From: Clostridia bacterium
Lineage (GTDB): Bacteria > Bacillota > Clostridia > Oscillospirales > Acutalibacteraceae
Length of the DNA: 64,000 nucleotides
Direction of reading: 5' to 3'
Assembly (NCBI GenBank): GCA_017624675.1
Contig: JAGAMO010000002.1
Coordinates: forward strand, 96,425-160,424
The translations under genes and the position numbers were made by a program. Positions 57,401 through 64,000 of this stretch are shown here, piece after piece; position 1 is the stretch's first letter, and every line of letters begins with the position of its first letter. The notes below the pieces were generated by a model, which worked only from the letters and a program-made list of their open reading frames with translations, did no database searches and was not told the origin of the DNA.

Positions 57401-58110
57401 AAATCAGGCGGAATTACCGGAATAACATCAAGAATCATCCATTCAGGACGGTTGCCCGACTGTCTGAATGCTTCAACAACCTCAAGTCTCTTAATAATTC
57501 TGATTTTCTTTTGGCCTGTTGCGGTCTCTAGCTCCTCACGAAGCTCGTTGCAAGTAGCCTCAAGGTCAATTTCGCTAAGCAATTTCTTAATTGCTTCTGC
57601 GCCCATTCCTGCCTCGAAATCGTCCTCATACTTCTCGCGCATATCGCGGTACTGCTTTTCGTTGAGAAGCTGCTTTTTCTCAAGAGGTGTTGTACCGGGG
57701 TCGGTAACAATGTATTGAGAGAAGTAAAGCACCTGCTCTAAAGCCTTAGGGGTAACATCGAGTACTAATCCCATACGGGAAGGAATAGTTTTAAAATACC
57801 AGATGTGTGAAACGGGGGCGGCAAGTTCAATAGAGCCCATACGCTCACGGCGTACCTTTGCTCTTGTCACTTCAACGCCGCAGCGTTCACAAACCTTGCC
57901 CTTATAACGGATTCTCTTATACTTTCCGCAGTGGCACTTCCAGTCCTTCTGGGGTCCAAAAATGCGTTCGCAGAAAAGACCGCCTGTTTCGGGCTTTAAT
58001 GTTCTGTAGTTAATGGTTTCAGGTTTTGTAACCTCACCATGAGACCAGCTTCTAATCTGTTCGGGAGAAGCAAGACCTATTTTAATGGATTCAAATTCTA
58101 TATCTGCCAT
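54490..58110 (-). CDS. rpoC: RNA polymerase subunit beta'
   Basis: The 1206-residue subunit has the N-terminal zinc motif CHCGKY...CERCGVEV, the catalytic magnesium loop [16 protein letters not shown] and the second zinc region with [14 protein letters not shown]. Length is typical for Firmicutes. It begins 11 bp after rpoB. Confidence 0.98.
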   Translation of the reverse strand: MADIEFESIKIGLASPEQIRSWSHGEVTKPETINYRTLKPETGGLFCERIFGPQKDWKCHCGKYKRIRYKGKVCERCGVEVTRAKVRRERMGSIELAAPVSHIWYFKTIPSRMGLVLDVTPKALEQVLYFSQYIVTDPGTTPLEKKQLLNEKQYRDMREKYEDDFEAGMGAEAIKKLLSEIDLEATCNELREELETATGQKKIRIIKRLEVVEAFRQSGNRPEWMILDVIPVIPPDLRPMVQLDGGRFATSDLNDLYRRVINRNNRLKRLLELRAPDIIVRNEKRMLQEAVDALIDNGRRGKPVTGPNNRALKSLSDMLKGKQGRFRQNLLGKRVDYSGRSVIVVGPELKMYQCGLPKEMALELFKPFVMKRLVETKAVVNIKSARKMVERASTEIWDALETVIKEHPVLLNRAPTLHRLGIQAFEPVLVEGKALKLHPLVCTAYNADFDGDQMAVHVPLSAEAQAEARFLMLAANNLLKPSDGKPVAVPTQDMVLGSYYLTLVKANEPGANKVFRDKDEALMAYNDGIVGLHAPIRVRMYNENGEHKLVWCTVGFLIFNESIPQDLGFVNREDPEHKFDLEWCFKLKDPTKNIVESNDDIIQNKVGKKQLGKIIDRCINIHGTSESAIVLDNVKATGFKYSTKGAVTVAVIDAVIPPEKKEILADAESQIDRVTRDYRRGLINNDERSRHVIEVWNKATEDVAEALKGNLDEFNPIFMMADSGARGSMAQIRQLAGMRGLIANTAGKVIEVPIRANYREGLNVLEYFISSRGARKGLADTALRTADSGYLTRRLVDVAQDVIVREDDCGTEEGLTIFDIKDGNHVLETLAERLEGRYLLNDAVHPETGEVIWSKEDMITADAAQTIVDAGIERIEIRSVLTCHSHHGVCKKCYGRNLATAKPVTTGEAVGIVAAQSIGEPGTQLTMRTFHTGGIASTEDITQGLPRVEELFEARRPKRCGLIAKIDGTVRITEEKKSNVIIITNDELATEEKVTIPYGIRPLVNNGDFVHAGDLLIPGSKYPQDILEAQGPEAVQQYIIAEIQNAYRTQGVDINDKHIEVIVRQMMKKLMITDSGSTELLQNVSYEYKEIDDENKKIQARIDAGEEGLSKAEYQATLLGITKASLATESFLSAASFQETTRVLTEAAIKGKVDPLFGLKENVIIGKLVPAGTGMKCAEINCDDDFSSEEEEILYDSETVEVAEEI

Positions 58111-58121
58111 AATGCCCTCCG

Positions 58122-61100
58122 TTACATTTCTTCATCGAAATCGGACTCGCCGAATTCATTGGTTTCTTCTTCGATTGCTTCGCCGTTTTCGTCCTCAAGG
58201 CCAAAGCCGTCAAGTCCGTCTACAACGGTTTCGCTTTCAAACTCACTGTCATCAGGGATAACGGGAGTTCCTAAACCTAAATCGTCATCATCATCAAAGG
58301 TTTGCTTAAGGTCAATTTCTTCGTTCATTTCGTCAAGAACCTTAACATCAAGACCCAAAGACTGAAGTTCCTTAATAAGAACCTTGAATGACTCAGGAAC
58401 GCCGGGTTTAGGAATGTTTTGACCCTTAACGATTGACTCGTAGGTCTTAACACGTCCAACAACATCGTCCGACTTAACAGTAAGAATTTCTTGTAGAGTA
58501 TAAGCGGCGCCGTAAGCTTCAAGCGCCCAAACTTCCATCTCACCGAAACGCTGACCGCCGAATTGAGCTTTACCGCCCAAAGGCTGTTGGGTAACGAGTG
58601 AGTAAGGACCAGTTGAACGAGCGTGAATCTTATCGTCAACAAGGTGATGGAGCTTGAGATAATACATATAACCAACGGTTACAGGGTTATCGAAAGGCTC
58701 ACCTGTTCTGCCGTCAAACAACTGGGTTTTAGCGTCCTCACGCATAGGAATCTTAGAGAAGTCAAGCTTCGCTGTATCCTTTAATTCATAATCATCAGCC
58801 TTGGTAAAGTTCTCTGCCATTGCAAAGCACTTGCGGATATCTTCTTCGTGTGCACCGTCAAATACAGGTGTGCAGATATTCCAGCCCAAAGCTCTTGCAG
58901 CGTAACCTAAGTGAACTTCAAGTACCTGACCGATGTTCATACGGGAAGGAACGCCCAAGGGATTAAGAACGATATCAAGAGGTGTACCGTCGGGTAAGAA
59001 AGGCATATCCTCGCTTGGTAAAATGCGGGAAACAACACCCTTGTTACCGTGACGTCCTGCCATCTTATCGCCGACAGAAATCTTACGCTTCTGAGCGATA
59101 TAGCAACGAACAACAACATTTACACCGGGGCTGAGTTCAGAGGAATCCTCGCGTGTGAACACCTTGACGTCAACGATAGTACCGTATTCGCCGTGGGGAA
59201 CACGCAATGAGGTATCTCTAACCTCTCTTGCCTTTTCGCCGAAGATGGCACGGAGAAGTCTCTCCTCACTTGTAAGCTCGGTTTCACCCTTAGGAGTAAC
59301 CTTACCTACCAAGATATCACCTGCGGTAACCTCAGCACCGATGCGGATAATACCGCGCTCGTCAAGGTCACGCAAAGCATCTTCACCAACATTGGGAATA
59401 TCTCTTGTGATTTCTTCGGGTCCAAGTTTAGTATCACGAGCTTCGATTTCATATTCCTCAATGTGAATTGAGGTATAGATATCGTCGCGAACAAGACGCT
59501 CATTAATTAAAACAGCGTCCTCGTAGTTATAACCTTCCCAAGTCATAAAGCCGATAAGCGCGTTACGACCTAAGGAAATTTCGCCTGTAGAGGTGGCGGG
59601 ACCGTCAGCGATTACATCGCCTTCTTTAATCTCTTGACCAACAGAAACGATAGGCTTCTGGTTGATGCAGGTGCCATGGTTAGAACGCAAGAACTTAATG
59701 AGGTTGTACTCATCAATTTCACCGTTCTTAGCTCTTACCTTAATTGTATCAGCCGAAACATAGGTAACCTCACCGTCACGTTTTGCCAAAACAACAACGC
59801 CCGAGTCAACAGCTGCCTTATATTCCATACCGGTTGCAACAATTGGGTTTTCAGGTTTAAGAAGCGGAACAGCCTGCTTCTGCATGTTCGAACCCATGAG
59901 CGCACGGTTGGTATCGTCATTCTCAAGGAAGGGAATCATTGCAGTTGCAACAGAAACTACCATCTTGGGAGAAACATCCATAAACTCAGCGCGGTTAGCT
60001 TCAATTTCCTGGAAACTATCACGGTAACGGGTGTTAACACGCTTATTAACAAAGCATCCGTTCTCATCTAAAGGCTCGTTAGCCTGAGCTACATAGTAAT
60101 CGTCCTCTTCGTCAGCAGTCATATACTGAACTTCGTCGAGAACTTTGCCGGTTTCGCGGTCAACCTTGCGGAAAGGAGTCTCAATGAAACCGTATTTATT
60201 AATCTTAGCAAAGGTAGCAAGATAGGATATAAGACCGATGTTAGGACCTTCAGGAGTCTCGATAGGACACATACGGCCATAATGGGTGTAGTGAACGTCA
60301 CGAACCTCGAAGGATGCACGGTCTCTTGACAAACCGCCGGGGCCCAAAGCAGATAAACGACGCTTGTGGGTAAGCTCGGATAAGGGGTTTGTCTGGTCCA
60401 TAAACTGTGACAAGGGAGAAGAACCGAAGAACTCCTTAATAGCTGCCACAACAGGACGGATATTAATTAAGGACTGTGGAGTGATATTGTCGGGGTCTTG
60501 TGACTGAAGAGTCATCTTCTCACGAACAACCCTCTCCATACGGGAAATACCGATTCTGAACTGATTCTGCAAAAGTTCGCCAACAGAACGGATACGGCGG
60601 TTTCCAAGGTGGTCAATATCATCAATGGTTCCTACATTATGAGGAAGTCCTAAGAAATAGCTGATAGAAGCGAAGATATCGTCAACAACGATGTGCTTAG
60701 GAATAAGAACATCTGCACTGTCAATAACAGCGTTGATAATTTCTTCCTTGCTGTCGCAGTTTTCAATGATTTCTTTTAACGCTGCAAAGGAAACCTTCTC
60801 ATAAATGCCTTCTTTTTCAAGATAAGACAAGTCCTCAGCAGTAAGCTCTACGAAGTCGGAAATGTTAACCATTCCGTTGGAAAGAACCTTAACCTCGCTT
60901 ACATTACCTTCGAAATCCATAACATTGATGTAAACCTCATTTACACCCTTCTTCTCGATTTCAAGGCTGAGTTCTCTTGAAATATTAGTGTCAGCATCTG
61001 CGATAATCTCACCTGTCATAGGGTCTACAACGGGGCGAGACAAAACAGCATCCTTAATACGGGAAGCTACGCTTAACTTTTTATTGTATTTATATCTACC

Positions 61101-61925
61101 AACGGGAGAAATGTCATAACGGTGAGCATCAAAGAATAACTGCTCTAAATAGTTCTGTGCTCCCTCGATGGTAACAGGCTCACTGGGACGAAGCTTTTTG
61201 TAAACCTCAACCAATGCTTCCTCAACACTCTTGGTATCATCAGCCTCTAAGGTTGCAGCAAGACGCTCATCATCGCCGAAAACCTGACGAATTTGGTCGT
61301 TGGAAGCTAGACCTAAAGCACGGATAAAGGTGGTTAAAGGAAGTTTGCGGTTTTTATCTATTCTTACATATAAAACATCGTTAACAGAGGTTTCATACTC
61401 AAGCCATGCGCCACGGTTAGGTATAATTGTAGAAGAAAACAGTCTTTTACCGGTTTTCTCGTCTACCTTTTCAGCAAAATAAACACCGGGAGAACGAACC
61501 AACTGAGAAACAACCGCACGCTCAGCACCGTTGATAACAAAGGTGCCCGATTCGGTCATTAACGGGAAGTCGCCCATTGAAACTTCGCTTTCCTTTATTT
61601 CGCCTGTCTCATTATTAACAAGGCGGGCAGTAACTCTCAAGGGGGCAGCATAGGTAGTATCACGAGCTTTACATTCAGCTACATCGTATTTCGGCTTTTC
61701 GTCGAAACGGTAGTCGATAAAGCTTAACTGCAAGTTGCCGCTATAGTCGGTAATTGCCGACATATCGCGGAATACTTCCTTAAGACCCTCCTCTACAAAC
61801 CATTTGTACGAGTCCTTCTGAATTTCAATGAGGTTAGGCATATCAATAACTTCATTGATTTTTGAGAAGGTCATACGGGTATTGTTGCCCATTGTAACAG
61901 GCTTTACCATTGAAGTTGACTCCAT
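58122..61925 (-). CDS. rpoB: RNA polymerase subunit beta
   Basis: The 1267-residue subunit has the rifampicin-pocket segment [18 protein letters not shown] with wild-type Asp, His and Ser, consistent with sensitivity, then [17 protein letters not shown] and the C-terminal [21 protein letters not shown] 61925 is used; a GGAGGAG lies 13 bases upstream, rather far, and ATG 61910 is possible. Unlike most Firmicutes, no rplJ-rplL lies upstream. Confidence 0.97.
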   Translation of the reverse strand: MESTSMVKPVTMGNNTRMTFSKINEVIDMPNLIEIQKDSYKWFVEEGLKEVFRDMSAITDYSGNLQLSFIDYRFDEKPKYDVAECKARDTTYAAPLRVTARLVNNETGEIKESEVSMGDFPLMTESGTFVINGAERAVVSQLVRSPGVYFAEKVDEKTGKRLFSSTIIPNRGAWLEYETSVNDVLYVRIDKNRKLPLTTFIRALGLASNDQIRQVFGDDERLAATLEADDTKSVEEALVEVYKKLRPSEPVTIEGAQNYLEQLFFDAHRYDISPVGRYKYNKKLSVASRIKDAVLSRPVVDPMTGEIIADADTNISRELSLEIEKKGVNEVYINVMDFEGNVSEVKVLSNGMVNISDFVELTAEDLSYLEKEGIYEKVSFAALKEIIENCDSKEEIINAVIDSADVLIPKHIVVDDIFASISYFLGLPHNVGTIDDIDHLGNRRIRSVGELLQNQFRIGISRMERVVREKMTLQSQDPDNITPQSLINIRPVVAAIKEFFGSSPLSQFMDQTNPLSELTHKRRLSALGPGGLSRDRASFEVRDVHYTHYGRMCPIETPEGPNIGLISYLATFAKINKYGFIETPFRKVDRETGKVLDEVQYMTADEEDDYYVAQANEPLDENGCFVNKRVNTRYRDSFQEIEANRAEFMDVSPKMVVSVATAMIPFLENDDTNRALMGSNMQKQAVPLLKPENPIVATGMEYKAAVDSGVVVLAKRDGEVTYVSADTIKVRAKNGEIDEYNLIKFLRSNHGTCINQKPIVSVGQEIKEGDVIADGPATSTGEISLGRNALIGFMTWEGYNYEDAVLINERLVRDDIYTSIHIEEYEIEARDTKLGPEEITRDIPNVGEDALRDLDERGIIRIGAEVTAGDILVGKVTPKGETELTSEERLLRAIFGEKAREVRDTSLRVPHGEYGTIVDVKVFTREDSSELSPGVNVVVRCYIAQKRKISVGDKMAGRHGNKGVVSRILPSEDMPFLPDGTPLDIVLNPLGVPSRMNIGQVLEVHLGYAARALGWNICTPVFDGAHEEDIRKCFAMAENFTKADDYELKDTAKLDFSKIPMREDAKTQLFDGRTGEPFDNPVTVGYMYYLKLHHLVDDKIHARSTGPYSLVTQQPLGGKAQFGGQRFGEMEVWALEAYGAAYTLQEILTVKSDDVVGRVKTYESIVKGQNIPKPGVPESFKVLIKELQSLGLDVKVLDEMNEEIDLKQTFDDDDDLGLGTPVIPDDSEFESETVVDGLDGFGLEDENGEAIEEETNEFGESDFDEEM

Positions 61926-62060
61926 AGGTATACAATCACTCCTCCGTAGATTTTAAGCAATTTTATAACACTGATATTAAGGTTTTTTGTGCACTTTTTA
62001 TGTGAATTTGGGGACAAAAACCCATAATAAGTGCATAATACCCTATTATCACTAGTAATT
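61926..62060 (-). promoter_or_regulatory. Structured rpoB 5' leader
   Basis: The leader of about 130 bases contains a hairpin on the minus strand: TGCACTT (62035-62029) pairs with AAGTGCA (61996-61990), enclosing TGGG/CCCA (62024-62009). No T run follows, so it is not a terminator. No known leader family was recognised. Confidence 0.4.
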
Positions 62061-62064
62061 TATA

Positions 62065-62093
62065 ATTATATATTAAGTCAAGCTATAAGTCAA
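62065..62093 (-). promoter_or_regulatory. Promoter of rpoBC
   Basis: Minus-strand TTGACT (62093-62088), 17-bp spacer and TATAAT (62070-62065). A second TTGACT lies within the spacer. Confidence 0.82.
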
Positions 62094-62125
62094 GCGTTTT
62101 TTGGAATTTTTTTGTATTTTTTTAA

Positions 62126-62155
62126 TACAAAAAAGGAGCCTAAAAAGGCTCCTTT
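62126..62155 (-). terminator. Terminator after proS
   Basis: Minus-strand AAAGGAGCC-TTTTTA-GGCTCCTTT (62155-62132) followed by a T run. Confidence 0.9.
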
Positions 62156-62171
62156 AAAAATACATATTTAA

Positions 62172-63605
62172 TTAATATGCCTTACCCCAATAAAGCATTT
62201 TATCGGTCTTTTTGCCACAGCAAACACAGGTGTCACCGATTTGCTCCTGCTCGAAAGGCATACAGCGTGAAGTTACACCTGCAACCTCCTTCAGTTTGTC
62301 CTCGCACTCACGGTCGCCACACCACATAGCACGGATAAATCCGGGCTTATTGTCGGCAATGTCTTTCATTTCTTCAAGACTGTGAGCGTCATAGGTCATT
62401 TCGGCTCTGCGTTCTAAGGCTTTGTTGTAAAGACCGTCGTGAACAGCCTTCAAAAGCTCGGGAATTTTGGTCTCAAGCTCGTCAAGATTTACGAAAATCT
62501 TTTCACCGTTATCACGGCGAACAACAACACAAGAATTATTTTCAATATCCTTGGGTCCGAGTTCAATTCTAAGGGGCACACCCTTCATTTCATACTCGGC
62601 AAATTTCCAACCGGGAGACTGGTCGCTGCCGTCAAGCTTTGCGCGGCAAATATTTTTAAGTCTTGAATAAACCTCGTTAGCCTTTTCCATTACGCCCTCT
62701 TTATGAGATGCAATAGGAATAAGAACCGCCTGAATTGGCGCTACTACAGGAGGCAAAACCAAACCGCTGTCATCACCGTGGGTCATAATGAGCGCGCCGA
62801 TTAAACGGGTGGTAGTTCCCCAAGAGGTTTGGAATGGGTTAACCAAGTTATTGTTTTTATCGGTGTAAGAAATATCGAAAGCCTTAGCAAAACCATCGCC
62901 AAAATAGTGAGAAGTTCCGCTTTGCAAAGCCTTACCGTCGTGCATTAAAGCCTCGATGGTATAGGTGGCTTCGGCACCAGCAAAACGCTCTTTTTCAGTC
63001 TTTTGACCCTTAACAACAGGCATTGCCAAAACATTTTCGCAAAACTCAGCGTAAACATTTAGCATTAGAATGGTTTCAGCCTGAGCTTCCTCAGCAGTTG
63101 CGTGGAGGGTGTGACCCTCTTGCCATAAGAATTCGCGTGAACGAAGGAAAGGACGGGTGGTCTTTTCCCAACGAACAACGTTACACCACTGGTTATAGAG
63201 CTTAGGTAAATCTCTGTATGAGTGAACAATATTTTTAAAATGGTCGCAGAAAAGAGTTTCAGATGTGGGGCGAACACACATACGCTCCTCTAATTTTTCC
63301 TCTCCGCCGTGGGTTACCCAAGCAACCTCGGGAGCAAAGCCCTCAACGTGGTCTTTCTCTTTCTGCAAAAGGCTTTCGGGAATGAAAAGAGGCATATAAA
63401 CATTTTCGTGGCCTGTAGCCTTAAAACGATTATCCATTTCTCTTTGAATATTTTCCCAAATCGCATAACCGTATGGGCGGATAATCATGCAACCCTTAAC
63501 CGAAGCATAATCTACCAACTCTGCTTTAATACAAACATCGGTATACCATTTTGCAAAATCCTCATCCATTGAGGTTATGGATTTAACTAACTTTTCCTTA
63601 GCCAT
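62172..63605 (-). CDS. proS: Prolyl-tRNA synthetase, eukaryote/archaeal-like type
   Basis: The 477-residue class II synthetase has motif 2 [16 protein letters not shown] and ends in a cysteine module [18 protein letters not shown] with the conserved C-terminal Tyr of the eukaryote/archaeal ProRS form. It lacks the large editing insertion of the standard bacterial enzyme. ATG 63605 with AAAGGTG upstream gives the usual [11 protein letters not shown] start; longer extensions are not supported. It has its own promoter and terminator. Confidence 0.95.
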   Translation of the reverse strand: MAKEKLVKSITSMDEDFAKWYTDVCIKAELVDYASVKGCMIIRPYGYAIWENIQREMDNRFKATGHENVYMPLFIPESLLQKEKDHVEGFAPEVAWVTHGGEEKLEERMCVRPTSETLFCDHFKNIVHSYRDLPKLYNQWCNVVRWEKTTRPFLRSREFLWQEGHTLHATAEEAQAETILMLNVYAEFCENVLAMPVVKGQKTEKERFAGAEATYTIEALMHDGKALQSGTSHYFGDGFAKAFDISYTDKNNNLVNPFQTSWGTTTRLIGALIMTHGDDSGLVLPPVVAPIQAVLIPIASHKEGVMEKANEVYSRLKNICRAKLDGSDQSPGWKFAEYEMKGVPLRIELGPKDIENNSCVVVRRDNGEKIFVNLDELETKIPELLKAVHDGLYNKALERRAEMTYDAHSLEEMKDIADNKPGFIRAMWCGDRECEDKLKEVAGVTSRCMPFEQEQIGDTCVCCGKKTDKMLYWGKAY

Positions 63606-63641
63606 TATATAAACACCTTTCATAGGGTAATTATCTAAATA

Positions 63642-63670
63642 ATTATACGGCAAATTTACATTTTTTGCAA
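63642..63670 (-). promoter_or_regulatory. Promoter of proS
   Basis: Minus-strand TTGCAA (63670-63665), 17-bp spacer and TATAAT (63647-63642). No T-box leader is present. Confidence 0.7.
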
Positions 63671-63682
63671 CTGTTTTTTAAA

Positions 63683-63711
63683 TAAAAAAGCAACCGCGTT
63701 AGCGATTGCTT
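63683..63711 (-). terminator. Terminator of the rRNA operon
   Basis: Minus-strand AAGCAATCGC-TAAC-GCGGTTGCTT (63711-63688) followed by a T run, about 60 bp after the 23S 3' end. Confidence 0.88.
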
Positions 63712-63771
63712 AAAATTCACAGTGTACTCACACCCTGAAAACTGAACAAGTATGTGTAGAGAATCGAAATA

Positions 63772-64000
63772 GGTTAAGCCCTCGGTCTATTAGTACTGCC
63801 TAGCACACATGTCACCATGCTTACACATGCAGCCTATCAACCCGGTAGTCTTCCGGGGACCTTACTAGCTTATGCTATGGGAAATCTTATCTTGAGGTTG
63901 GTTTCACGCTTAGATGCTTTCAGCGTTTATCCAATCCGTACTTAGCTGCCCGGCTATGCCCTTGGCAGAACAACCGGTGCACCAGAGGTACGTCCATCCC
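63772..64000 (-). rRNA. 23S ribosomal RNA, 3' end (partial)
   Basis: On the minus strand the sequence shows the conserved 23S 3' portion, including GGATGGACGTACC near the window edge, the sarcin-ricin-downstream region and the terminal CGAGGGCTTAACC, which closes with the 5' end of the molecule. The exact 3' base is placed by comparison with other Firmicutes. The gene continues beyond the window. The flank contains TTGTTCAGTTTTCAGGGTG, which may pair with the 5' flank for processing. No 5S gene follows before the terminator. Confidence 0.95.

Noticed and set aside
63606-63771. 5S rRNA or tRNA genes after 23S
   Set aside because: The space is filled by the proS promoter, the terminator and a short processing flank; nothing resembles a 5S or tRNA.

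Overview
The window comes from a low-GC Gram-positive bacterium. It is most likely an uncultured gut clostridium of the Oscillospirales type. The support is indirect: a lysine riboswitch ahead of dapA, SpoVT/AbrB and CdaR-like regulators, a DUF5685 plus J-domain cluster, near-consensus sigma-A promoters (several with an extended -10), GGAGG ribosome binding sites, and eukaryote/archaeal-type IleRS and ProRS. Genes are densely packed and almost every operon end has a hairpin terminator. No tRNA, CRISPR array, insertion sequence or prophage was seen.

Layout: 1-1954 (minus) holds a PucR/CdaR-type regulator, ftsE and the start of ftsX. 2103-5616 (minus) holds abrB under its own consensus promoter and a dapA-lysA-ung operon controlled by a lysine riboswitch with a visible terminator switch. 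5621-9446 holds three neighbouring proteins that each look like an enzyme with damaged catalytic residues: a D,D-carboxypeptidase homologue (minus), a metallophosphoesterase (plus) and a zinc-ribbon/PASTA kinase homologue (plus). 9476-19696 (plus) carries rsmD, coaD, a coiled-coil protein, ileS, a small membrane protein, uvrA and the DUF5685/J-domain/membrane trio. 19697-27554 carries pyk with an HprK-like P-loop protein, trmO and a membrane protein (minus), trmL, and the glycolytic operon pgk-tpiA-gpmI.

27541-38919 (minus) carries queH, secA and an accessory locus. The accessory locus is a 2009-residue wall-anchored von Willebrand A surface protein with a chain of eight Lys/Asn-marked Ig-like domains, a 126-residue Cys-rich protein and a regulator with a different helix-turn-helix at each end. 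38967-42299 (minus) carries DUF1015, a lipoprotein, an alpha/beta hydrolase and DUF1622. 42348-46932 (minus) is the str operon rpsL-rpsG-fusA-tuf. 47074-54484 (plus) carries a polar amino acid ABC importer with a TrpR-like protein, pduL, hemW, a histidine phosphatase, serS and a CapA-like lipoprotein. 54490-64000 (minus) carries rpoB-rpoC, proS and the 3' end of a 23S rRNA gene whose operon stops without a 5S gene.

The strongest leads for something new are the cluster of catalytically degraded cell-wall and signalling homologues at 5.6-9.4 kb and the surface-protein locus at 31-39 kb. A 32-bp perfect palindrome over the uvrA -10 and the splitting of the usual rpoBC/str ribosomal block by a 7.5-kb opposite-strand segment also deserve a look.
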